Assembly: GCA_030596185.1 (NCBI GenBank)
Contig: JAUVKP010000095.1
Location: 1-5,306, forward strand
Length of the DNA: 5,306 nucleotides
Origin: Fidelibacterota bacterium
Lineage (GTDB): Bacteria > Fidelibacterota > Fidelibacteria > Fidelibacterales > Fidelibacteraceae
Direction of reading: 5' to 3'
Shown: in pieces, positions 1 to 5,287 of the stretch
Layout: each line of letters opens with the position of its first letter
Position numbering within the stretch: the stretch's first letter is position 1
Position numbers and translations under genes: made by a program
The notes under the pieces: model-generated
The model's input: the letters and a program-made list of their open reading frames with translations, nothing else
The model's database searches: none
Told to the model about the DNA's origin: nothing

Positions 1-858
1 ATTCTTCCATTCTACCAATTCAACAGAAGCCCAACGGAATTGTGATTGTTGCAAATTAAGAGCAGAGATCTTTTGAGTATTTTCAAGTTTCAGATCCGAG
101 ATATAAAGATCGGAATACTCGCGGTAAGTACCTTTGCGCCAGGAAATGATATCGGCGCATTTAGCTTTTTTCAATTTTGAATATTGATGATCTGAGTAAA
201 CCAGTTTTTCAGGAACACCGCCTTCATACATATTGACCGTTGCATAACCCGATTTCTTACTTTTTTCATTGAAGATCGTAAGAATAATCGGTTTTACGGG
301 TACATAATCCAGATCAGCTGTCAATTTAACATAGCGATAAATATCTTTATCTTTTCTTCCCTCGCCGGCCGTTACATTCAAGGGGTCTTTTATGCCGCTT
401 AGGTCGAATTTCCAAATATCATATTTATCATAGATATAGGCATAATGATCACCCAAGCCCCAGGCAGCAAAACCATAGGGCCACGGAGGACTTGGTCGAT
501 TATCATCTTCATCGTAAAAAGCAACCTCGAGCTTATCCGTTAAGCAACGGGATGTTTTTGCTTCCACATCATAGACATACCAATGGCTGTCCGTATGCTC
601 AAACCAGATCAGGTATTTACTTTGCGGTGATAATTGCGGTTCAAAAGCTTTCTTTTCCAAAACCATTTCTTTTTCACCGGTATTCACATCGATGAGGTAA
701 TGATCACGATAATCAAGAGATTCCCAAGAGATCAATTGACGGTAGGGTAAATTGCTTTCACCAAGTATAATATTTTCATCGCCTTCAGTACTCATTTTGA
801 TCGTGGGAACATCAGTATCGGCCAATTGAATAACTTTTTTACTACCGACATTAACCAT
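1..858 (-). CDS. S9-family peptidase, in-frame continuation after TGA (partial, runs off the window edge)
   Basis: Directly after the TGA, the same frame is open for 286 codons to the window edge, beginning with ATG (858-856). I translated this by hand and found no further stop. The content is typical of the second half of an S9 beta-propeller: KKVIQLADTDVPT near the start, PYGFAAWGLGDHY (127-139), then DKYDIWKFD (144-152), and FRWASVELVEWKN at the edge. In homologues this last motif marks the linker into the alpha/beta-hydrolase domain. The nucleophile motif GxSxGG and the rest of the triad would therefore lie outside the window. Together with the upstream part, about 713 residues are visible; family members are often around 900, so roughly 200-250 would remain. 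It could be made by readthrough of the TGA, by termination-reinitiation at the adjacent TGAATG, or not at all if the gene is dead. No good Shine-Dalgarno precedes the ATG; only a weak GAAAAG lies about 14 bases upstream. It has no signal peptide of its own, so an independently initiated product would stay in the cytoplasm. Confidence 0.8.
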   Translation of the reverse strand, partial: MVNVGSKKVIQLADTDVPTIKMSTEGDENIILGESNLPYRQLISWESLDYRDHYLIDVNTGEKEMVLEKKAFEPQLSPQSKYLIWFEHTDSHWYVYDVEAKTSRCLTDKLEVAFYDEDDNRPSPPWPYGFAAWGLGDHYAYIYDKYDIWKFDLSGIKDPLNVTAGEGRKDKDIYRYVKLTADLDYVPVKPIILTIFNEKSKKSGYATVNMYEGGVPEKLVYSDHQYSKLKKAKCADIISWRKGTYREYSDLYISDLKLENTQKISALNLQQSQFRWASVELVEWKN

Positions 859-861
859 TCA
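859..861 (-). other. In-frame TGA interrupting the S9 peptidase gene
   Basis: The codon lies between CAG and ATG (RNYQ-stop-MVNVGSKK). Protein similarity to S9 homologues appears to continue across it without gap or frame change, so it behaves as a single-codon interruption. The window uses TGG for every other Trp in the real genes (26 by hand count) and TAA for all other stops. This argues against a genome-wide UGA-to-Trp code. I see no obvious SECIS-like hairpin in the 40 bases after it. A point mutation or base-call error is the simplest reading. Confidence 0.75.
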
Positions 862-2139
862 CTGATAATTGCGTTTCTTTTCACGAGCCAGCTGTTTAGT
901 CTGTTGGGTTTGAAGCAAGGGGTCAGTCCATGACCAAAGGTCAAATCTAGCTTTTTCAGTTTTTAACAATGTATCTTTAGGTTCTTCTACAGGCAGTGGG
1001 GCTGTTCCGAAGAATAGACGCTTACCATCTTTAGAGAATTTCGCTGTGCGAATTGAGCTGACGCCCCATCCTTCGGGGATACCGTCCGCATCTTTATTAA
1101 TATAACATTTTGCCTTTGCTCGCCCGATTTTCCAATAGTAGAGATCATAGATCTTTACTTTGCTCGTATCATCCGAGAAAAGAAAAGCTAATTGCTTACC
1201 GGCTTCATCGAAGCGGAAAGTTTTAGCTTTACCATATGTTTCAAGAATAGTTTTTACCGTACCGGTATTTGCATTAATAATAGAAAGTCGCACAGAATCT
1301 TTCTTCATTTTTGTCACGGCAAGAATACGATCACCATCTTTGCTTATGGTATAGGAAGAAACATATTCCATGATGACGGTATCTTGCGTTACAGGATTCC
1401 AAACCCACAAAGGTGTACCTTCTTCGCGAACTTTCTTTTTCTTAGCTTTCTTCTCTTTCTTTTCTTCTGTTACTTCAATTTTCTTTTTTGAAGTGTCCAC
1501 AACAGAGGTGTCAATAACTGTTGTATCGATCATTGTCGAATCAGCTACTGCAAGTGAATCCGTCAATAAGGTATCTTTAACTATTGAAGTATCTTTTACC
1601 GGTGGAAGGGGTTTTTCATGTAAAATTGTGATCCAGGGTGAGCCTTCCTTACTCATACCATAAGATTTTACACGCGGGATGGTAAGTAGTGTATCTTCAG
1701 AGAAAAGATAAACGCATAGAGAATCCTTAGGCATTTTAGCTTTTTTAACTTTATCTATTTTAGCTTTTCGCTCCACTTCGAAGCGTGGAATCCGTTTAAA
1801 AAGAAGGAAGTCACTATCGGGTGAAAATGAAGCCTTTACCGCACGTTCAAAATCCTGTTTTTTACCTGTTTCCACTTCGTGCAGGCTCAAGAGTATATCC
1901 CCTCGATTGGGTTCAGCGGAATATTGTACCCACTTCCCGTTCCGGGAGAAGGTATAGTTAGCAAGACGCTGCCACTGAGCATAATCATCAGGTGTCAGTG
2001 CTCTTTTTTCTTCTGAAACAACACTTGTTTGTTCTTCCTGAGCTTCGGCAATTTTAATTGCTTCTGTTGTTTCTTCTTTTTTTCCGCAAGAAAAAAGGAG
2101 TAATAAGAGCATACTCATAGCTGTGAGTCGTTTTAACAT
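859..2139 (-). CDS. S9-family peptidase lipoprotein, N-terminal part up to an in-frame TGA
   Basis: This is the N-terminal 426 residues of a prolyl oligopeptidase-type (S9) peptidase. The start ATG is supported by AAAAGG six bases upstream and by a lipoprotein signal: basic MLKR, a Leu-rich stretch, then lipobox LFSC with Cys18 as the likely lipidated residue. The mature protein should therefore be membrane-anchored and exported. After an acidic linker (about 20-48), short blade-like repeats (for example FSRNGKWV, FSPDSDFLLF, ISKDGDRIL, FSKDGKRLFF) indicate a beta-propeller. The stretch KMPKDSL (135-141) and the RFDLWSW motif (398-404) resemble Bacteroidota S9 homologues. Residues 183-217 are Asp/Thr/Ser-rich and 218-238 Lys/Glu-rich, an insertion probably looping out of the propeller. 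The frame stops at TGA after RNYQ, in mid-propeller, and the same frame continues as obvious homologous sequence (1-858). No catalytic Ser/Asp/His lies in this part. It follows the dehydrogenase gene by 12 bases, so the two are probably cotranscribed. The substrate is unknown; these enzymes usually cleave peptides. The family call is firm; whether full-length protein is made is not. Confidence 0.85.
   Translation of the reverse strand: MLKRLTAMSMLLLLLFSCGKKEETTEAIKIAEAQEEQTSVVSEEKRALTPDDYAQWQRLANYTFSRNGKWVQYSAEPNRGDILLSLHEVETGKKQDFERAVKASFSPDSDFLLFKRIPRFEVERKAKIDKVKKAKMPKDSLCVYLFSEDTLLTIPRVKSYGMSKEGSPWITILHEKPLPPVKDTSIVKDTLLTDSLAVADSTMIDTTVIDTSVVDTSKKKIEVTEEKKEKKAKKKKVREEGTPLWVWNPVTQDTVIMEYVSSYTISKDGDRILAVTKMKKDSVRLSIINANTGTVKTILETYGKAKTFRFDEAGKQLAFLFSDDTSKVKIYDLYYWKIGRAKAKCYINKDADGIPEGWGVSSIRTAKFSKDGKRLFFGTAPLPVEEPKDTLLKTEKARFDLWSWTDPLLQTQQTKQLAREKKRNYQ
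1489..1593 (-). repeat. Asp-Thr-Ser-rich low-complexity coding segment
   Basis: This segment encodes residues 183-217 of the peptidase, with recurring DT/DS units that become a period-5 pattern near the end (DTTVI, DTSVV, DTS). It is followed by a Lys/Glu-rich stretch (218-238). At the DNA level the degenerate GTATC/GTGTC motif recurs on the plus strand. It is most likely an extended, solvent-exposed insertion between propeller blades. Confidence 0.6.
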
Positions 2140-2145
2140 GAAATA

Positions 2146-2151
2146 CCTTTT
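2146..2151 (-). promoter_or_regulatory. Ribosome binding site of the S9 peptidase gene
   Basis: AAAAGG reads toward the ATG at 2139 with a 6-base spacer. It sits immediately after the TAA of the dehydrogenase gene, within the 12-base gap. It fixes the lipoprotein start and supports cotranscription without a separate promoter. Confidence 0.6.
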
Positions 2152-3876
2152 TTATTTAGTTATTTTCTTGATCTTAAAATAATGTTCTTTCAGGAATGGT
2201 AAATTGTAAAATGTACCGTTTTTGCAACTTAGAACACCGCCGCATTCACATTCACCACACATACCGATACCGCACATATTGTTGGTTTCCAATGAAGCAT
2301 AACAATACTCGGGAGCGCAACCTTTTTCGACGGCTAGTTCAAGTGCCTTTTCCATCAGGATATCCGGACCTATTGTATAGACTGTGCAATTATTGGTTTC
2401 GATCTCATTTAATCTATCTGCCATTATATCAAGAACCCGTCCCGGTTTACCCGCATCTTCAACCACATTCATTGTAACATAAGGTTCAATAAGCTCTTGA
2501 TAGCAAACTTCTTTTCTATCGGTCACACCATGATATACATTCACAATTCGTCCAACCGAGGCTAGACTTTCAGCTAATTTTGGTACTAAAGCCAAGCCTG
2601 TACCTCCACTGAGAATAATGGCATGAGACATCATATTTTCCGGAATCAGTTTTCCATAGGGACCACGCACATAAAGTGTGTCGCCTTCTTTCATATTAAA
2701 CAAGGCATGTGTGAATTTGCCCTTTTTATTTTTTACCTCATCCAGGCGTTTGCGAACAATAAATCTTAACGGGGAAGATGATACAATTCCAAAAGGTTTC
2801 TCACCAACACCGGGAATCCATATAAAGGCATACTGGCTCGCCTTAAAGAGCACCGGATCACCTTCAAGTTCTATATCCCATAGAGTATCACTGAGTTCAT
2901 TGATCTTTTTGATCGTATATGCTTTATACTTTGCAAGTCGTTTGACCGAAAGATATGATGCTGCAGAATCAGTTTGATTCTCCGTATCAAAACGAAGTGC
3001 TTCAAAATAATCCTGATATTTTTCTTCCTTTATGCGGGCTACGGCGGAGCCGATACCTACTGCATTAGCGCCGGCGCGCTGCATCGCACGGACTTGCGAT
3101 CCGCGGCTAACACCGCCCATTCCAATAATTGGAATATTGGGGCCGACTGCTTCTCGTATTTCTTTAATTTTTTGGACAGCTATATCAAAAACGTGTTCGC
3201 CGCTACGGCCTCCCGCATGTCCTTTGGGATTATACAGAACGGGTTTGTTACTTGTAGGGTCCCGATAAGTTTCAGGACCAACGGTATTGATCGCGACGAG
3301 GCCGTCCGCGCCGGCATCAACCGCTACACGAGCGATCTCACCAATATTTTCAACATTAGGGGTAAGTTTGGGAAAAAGTGCAACATTTGTAACCGGTCTA
3401 ATCGCTTCCATATATTCTTTAACCAGTTCAGGACTTACACCAATAGATGCGCCATAACCCGGTTTTGCATGAGGACAGGAAAAATTCAACTCGATCATAT
3501 CTGCAATATCTTCGAATTTTTTAACCAATTTAATAAAATCTTCAGGTGAATTTCCCGATACGGAAATATTCAAGATAGTTCTGAGCGGTTTTTCATCGCG
3601 GAGAGCTTTGAGCTCTTCATAGCCTTTTTTCATACCGGGATTGCGTAATCCGACAGCATTAACATATGAACCAACGCTAACTTCAGCCACAATAGGCTCC
3701 CGATTGCCCAAATTGGGACGAACTTGGTAGCTTTTTGTCGTAATAATATCAATTTCCCTTACATTCTTATCGACTTTACGGATCAAATTTGGCTTTGTGG
3801 TCCAAACCCCGGAAACTGTTGCAAATTTCAATCTGCTGTCAAGCAGGAATTCACGTATCTCATTAGCTGTTTTCAT
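2152..3876 (-). CDS. pyrD: Dihydroorotate dehydrogenase, class 1B PyrD fused to PyrK-like electron-transfer domain
   Basis: This enzyme oxidises dihydroorotate to orotate in de novo pyrimidine synthesis; the PyrK-type half would pass electrons to NAD. Residues about 1-290 are an FMN-binding TIM barrel. ITTKS (45-49) holds the expected flavin lysine, and NAVGLRNPG (73-81) is typical of class 1B. NFSCPH (131-136) places catalytic Cys134, and KLTPN (170-174), INTVG (196-200) and GMGGVSRG (252-259) fit the barrel. After a linker (about 290-312), residues 313-574 match PyrK. EKPFG (359-363) lies where the FAD-binding RPxS-type motif is expected, and GGTGLALVP (424-432) is the nucleotide-binding loop. 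SLETNNMCGIGMCGEC leads into the [2Fe-2S] ligands Cys535, Cys540, Cys543 and probably Cys551. PyrD and PyrK are usually separate subunits; here they form one 574-residue chain. The third-to-fourth Cys spacing (7 residues) looks short for PyrK, and an extra Cys545 lies between them. AAGGA four bases upstream supports the start. A related flavoprotein specificity cannot be excluded. Confidence 0.88.
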   Translation of the reverse strand: MKTANEIREFLLDSRLKFATVSGVWTTKPNLIRKVDKNVREIDIITTKSYQVRPNLGNREPIVAEVSVGSYVNAVGLRNPGMKKGYEELKALRDEKPLRTILNISVSGNSPEDFIKLVKKFEDIADMIELNFSCPHAKPGYGASIGVSPELVKEYMEAIRPVTNVALFPKLTPNVENIGEIARVAVDAGADGLVAINTVGPETYRDPTSNKPVLYNPKGHAGGRSGEHVFDIAVQKIKEIREAVGPNIPIIGMGGVSRGSQVRAMQRAGANAVGIGSAVARIKEEKYQDYFEALRFDTENQTDSAASYLSVKRLAKYKAYTIKKINELSDTLWDIELEGDPVLFKASQYAFIWIPGVGEKPFGIVSSSPLRFIVRKRLDEVKNKKGKFTHALFNMKEGDTLYVRGPYGKLIPENMMSHAIILSGGTGLALVPKLAESLASVGRIVNVYHGVTDRKEVCYQELIEPYVTMNVVEDAGKPGRVLDIMADRLNEIETNNCTVYTIGPDILMEKALELAVEKGCAPEYCYASLETNNMCGIGMCGECECGGVLSCKNGTFYNLPFLKEHYFKIKKITK

Positions 3877-3880
3877 AGCG

Positions 3881-3885
3881 TCCTT
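3881..3885 (-). promoter_or_regulatory. Ribosome binding site of the dehydrogenase gene
   Basis: AAGGA reads toward the ATG at 3876 with a 4-base spacer, slightly short but the only purine-rich block there. It lies five bases downstream of the dyad at 3891-3913, so folding of that dyad could affect ribosome access. Confidence 0.65.
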
Positions 3886-3890
3886 ATTAC

Positions 3891-3913
3891 ATTATCTTAG
3901 CTTTTAAGATAAT
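3891..3913. promoter_or_regulatory. Perfect 9-bp inverted repeat upstream of the pyrD-type operon (candidate operator or leader hairpin)
   Basis: ATTATCTTA and TAAGATAAT are exact reverse complements separated by GCTTT. The dyad lies just upstream of the dehydrogenase ribosome binding site and overlaps a possible -10 element. Its position fits either a repressor operator or a 5'-UTR hairpin. With no U-tract following, it does not look like a terminator in either direction. The structure is seen directly; the function is inferred. Confidence 0.5.
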
Positions 3914-3935
3914 ACAATTTCACTTAAAATGTTAA
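3909..3935 (-). promoter_or_regulatory. Possible sigma70-type promoter of the dehydrogenase-peptidase operon
   Basis: On the minus strand, TTAACA (3935-3930) is followed after 15 bases by TATTAT (3914-3909). Each is near consensus, but the spacer is short and the region is so AT-rich that chance matches are expected. The proposed -10 overlaps the dyad at 3891-3913, as an operator would require. No Bacteroidota-type TAnnTTTG element was found nearby. Confidence 0.25.
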
Positions 3936-4025
3936 TTAAAAATGAGTATAGATATCGTCAGTATTTAATAAAAAAACTAGAATGTTAAGCTCGAAAAATT
4001 CTTTAATATTAACAAAAGAAAAAAC

Positions 4026-4279
4026 TGTCATCTTGAGCGAAGTTCTGATATGAGTCAGAACGCAGTCGCCTGCCCACCGACCTGTGCATCGAAGCTTTCT
4101 TGACCAGCGCTGCGCCATGCCGTAGCCACGATACTTCGGGGCGTAGGTTGGAATCCGCCAGCTGGCGGAGAAGTTGGTAGCGTAGATGTAAGCTCGAAAG
4201 AGCGAAGGTCGGGAAAGATCTATTCATGATTAGGTGTTCTGTGATATGAATAAATGCTTCGACTACGCTCAGCATGACA
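4026..4279. repeat. Inverted-repeat-bounded intergenic element, about 254 bp, GC-rich core
   Basis: The left end TGTCATCTTGAGCGAAGT (4026-4043) matches the reverse complement of the right end (4262-4279) at 15 of 18 positions. Inside are a hairpin GTTCTGA/TCAGAAC with a 6-base loop (4042-4061), palindrome CAGCGCTG (4105-4112), a perfect 16-bp palindrome (4154-4169), a GCTC-GAAA-GAGC mini-hairpin (4192-4203) and a 10-bp stem with one mismatch (4218-4227 with 4246-4255). GC is about 65% for 4061-4170, far above the flank. TGTCAT-CTGAGCG ends resemble dispersed intergenic repeats I recall from many Bacteroidota-like genomes. No transposase or credible coding sequence lies inside, so a MITE-like or composite palindromic repeat is the best description. 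I see no clear target-site duplication. Confidence 0.6.
4154..4169. repeat. Perfect 16-bp palindrome TCCGCCAGCTGGCGGA
   Basis: The sequence equals its own reverse complement over all 16 bases and is strongly GC-rich. It sits within the larger element, flanked by two TTGG copies (4148-4151 and 4174-4177). It could be a cruciform, a protein-binding site or a secondary insertion into the repeat. Confidence 0.6.
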
Positions 4280-4396
4280 ATTCGTTTCTTAGTTTTTTTC
4301 CATGCACGTACTTTTTCTATTTGACCTTCAACTCGTATTTTTGCTTTTCACATATCAAATCTTTTTGTATATTTTTATATTGAAAAATAATAGAAC

Positions 4397-4401
4397 AGGA
4401 G
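4397..4401 (+). promoter_or_regulatory. Ribosome binding site that sets the YccF gene start
   Basis: AGGAG is the best Shine-Dalgarno in the region. It lies 5 bases before ATA (4407) and 11 bases before TTG (4413), both in frame. No comparable site precedes the ATG at 4302, so the longer start is disfavoured. Confidence 0.6.
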
Positions 4402-4406
4402 AAAGC

Positions 4407-4781
4407 ATAAAATTGTTGGGGAATATCGTCTGGTGGATCTTTGGCGGATTGATGACAGCTGTCGAATATTTTGTTGCAAGTGCCATTCTTATGCTTACGA
4501 TCGTGGGAATTCCATTTGGTCTTCAGACTTTAAAAATTGGGATGATGACCCTGATGCCGTTTAACATGACAATAAAAGAGAGCAAAAAAGCCAACGGTTT
4601 TATTTCTTTACTTATGAACATTATTTGGTTTTTGGTTGGTGGTATTTGGATCGCTTTGACCCACCTGTTCTTTGGTGTTCTTTTAGCTATTACCATTATT
4701 GGTATTCCTTTTGCAAAACAGCATTTTAAGCTTGCGTCCATATCACTTACTCCCTTTGGAAAAGAGGTCGTACAAAAGTAA
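4407..4781 (+). CDS. yccF: YccF-family inner-membrane protein
   Basis: This is a small, very hydrophobic protein of the YccF family, whose function is not established. From ATA (4407) it is 124 residues, and its first residues IKLLGNI would align with the MKLLGNI-type starts I recall for homologues. It has two homologous halves offset by 65 residues: about 3-52 and 68-117. Each runs LLxNIxW, then GG, a hydrophobic segment, IxGIPF, and ends in a PF motif (51-52 and 116-117). About four membrane-spanning or re-entrant segments are plausible. An in-frame ATG at 4302 would add 35 residues of Phe/Leu-rich sequence, but it lacks a Shine-Dalgarno and such an extension is unusual for the family. TTG at 4413 is the more conventional alternative to ATA. 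The gene precedes a SpoIIAA-like gene by 20 bases, so they are likely cotranscribed. The family call is confident; the exact start is not. Confidence 0.85.
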   Translation: MKLLGNIVWWIFGGLMTAVEYFVASAILMLTIVGIPFGLQTLKIGMMTLMPFNMTIKESKKANGFISLLMNIIWFLVGGIWIALTHLFFGVLLAITIIGIPFAKQHFKLASISLTPFGKEVVQK

Positions 4782-4801
4782 AATATTATGAGTTTAGATT
4801 T

Positions 4802-5176
4802 ATGATCACATATACATTTAACATTGAGAAAAATATTTTCGATACAGTATTTTCGGGAATGATCAAACCTTCTGAAATACTTAAATATATGCAAGAAGTG
4901 AATAATAATAAGGACTTACCTCAGAAATTAAATGCGATCATTGATGTCCGTAATGCAGATTATAATTTCGAACCCATCGCACTGCAAAGTATTGTACGAG
5001 AAAATTTCCGTATGAATAAGGCCTTCGAAATGATTAATAATGCTATTCTGGCTAATGATCCACATGATGTTACTCTTGTTATGTTTCAACATTATACACT
5101 TGGTTCAGATAAATATCATGTTAAGATCTTTACAGATAGAGAAAAAGCAGAGAAGTGGCTGGGTGAATTCAAGTAA
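4802..5176 (+). CDS. SpoIIAA/STAS-like conserved protein of unknown function
   Basis: This is a 124-residue soluble protein with no signal peptide or membrane segment. Its layout resembles small SpoIIAA-like (STAS-fold) proteins common in Bacteroidota. An N-terminal strand pair (YTFNIEKNIFDTVFSGMI, 4-21) leads to a helix (PSEILKYMQEV, 23-33), then a central strand with AIIDVRNADYNF (45-56). A helix (about 58-72) is followed by a strand (about 78-84), and the C-terminal KIFTDREKAEKWL (108-120) resembles the (K/R)xFxxxxxAxxWL ending typical of the group. No partner kinase or anti-sigma gene is nearby, so an anti-sigma antagonist role cannot be claimed. The ATG at 4802 is the first sensible start although no Shine-Dalgarno is evident; translation may depend on the YccF gene 20 bases upstream. 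The gene ends in TAA. Confidence 0.75.
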   Translation: MITYTFNIEKNIFDTVFSGMIKPSEILKYMQEVNNNKDLPQKLNAIIDVRNADYNFEPIALQSIVRENFRMNKAFEMINNAILANDPHDVTLVMFQHYTLGSDKYHVKIFTDREKAEKWLGEFK

Positions 5177-5197
5177 GCTGTAGGCTGTAAGCAGTAA
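5177..5197. repeat. 7-bp tandem repeat, three units
   Basis: Immediately after the stop codon come GCTGTAG, GCTGTAA and GCAGTAA, three head-to-tail 7-bp units differing from one another by one or two bases. Confidence 0.5.
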
Positions 5198-5224
5198 ACC
5201 AATAATATTATAAATTATTTCTTG

Positions 5225-5287
5225 TGTCATCTCGAACAGTCTACGCTCTACGAGCTACGACCGTCAGGCCATGTGGAGAGATCTCAA
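5225..5287. repeat. Second TGTCATCT-type GC-rich intergenic block with an internal 7-bp tandem array
   Basis: The block opens with TGTCATCT, identical to the first eight bases of the left end of the 4026-4279 element. It contains three 7-bp units CTACGCT, CTACGAG, CTACGAC (5241-5261) and ends near palindrome GAGATCTC (5278-5285). GC is about 58% for 5231-5280. It looks like another, differently composed member of the dispersed intergenic repeat class and may extend past the window. Confidence 0.4.

Larger units (their letters stand above)
3877..4406. other. Divergent intergenic region of about 530 bp
   Basis: The operon-proximal half (about 3877-4025) is very AT-rich, about 19% GC for 3901-4020 by hand count, and should hold the minus-strand operon promoter. 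Next comes the GC-rich repeat element at 4026-4279. From 4280 to 4396 the sequence is T-rich and should hold the promoter of the YccF gene, although I could not pick a convincing -35/-10 pair. Short open frames here (a 60- and an 88-codon one on the minus strand, and the N-terminal extension of the YccF frame from 4302) lack ribosome binding sites and family resemblance. Confidence 0.6.

Noticed and set aside
859..861. UGA as selenocysteine
   Set aside because: I could not see a convincing SECIS-type hairpin just downstream, and no redox-active site is expected in the propeller of an S9 peptidase.
859..861. Genome-wide UGA-to-Trp code
   Set aside because: Only one TGA against 26 TGG Trp codons in the real genes; organisms with that code usually use TGA often at low GC.
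2974..3549. 191-codon plus-strand open frame
   Set aside because: It lies entirely antisense to the well-supported dehydrogenase gene, and its Cys/Asn/Arg-rich product has no recognisable motif.
3936..4118. 60-codon open frame on the minus strand upstream of the dehydrogenase gene
   Set aside because: It runs from GC-rich repeat into AT-rich promoter sequence with an abrupt composition change and no family resemblance.
4009..4275. 88-codon open frame on the minus strand across the repeat element
   Set aside because: It coincides with the GC-rich inverted-repeat element, has no ribosome binding site I can defend and no recognisable protein motif. Its start lies in the terminal repeat.
4026..4279. 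CRISPR array or RNA gene in the divergent gap
   Set aside because: There are no regularly spaced direct repeats, and the hairpins do not form a tRNA-like or other recognisable RNA fold.
4302..4406. N-terminal extension of the YccF protein from the ATG at 4302
   Set aside because: There is no Shine-Dalgarno, the composition is T-rich like the surrounding intergenic sequence, and the family-like sequence begins only at IKLLGN after a strong AGGAG.
4523..4894. 123-codon minus-strand open frame
   Set aside because: It is antisense to the YccF gene and the start of the SpoIIAA-like gene, both better supported in the plus direction.
5201..5224. Intrinsic terminator after the SpoIIAA-like gene
   Set aside because: The only dyad (AATAAT/ATTATT) is pure A/T with a short stem and no clear GC-rich stem before a T-run.
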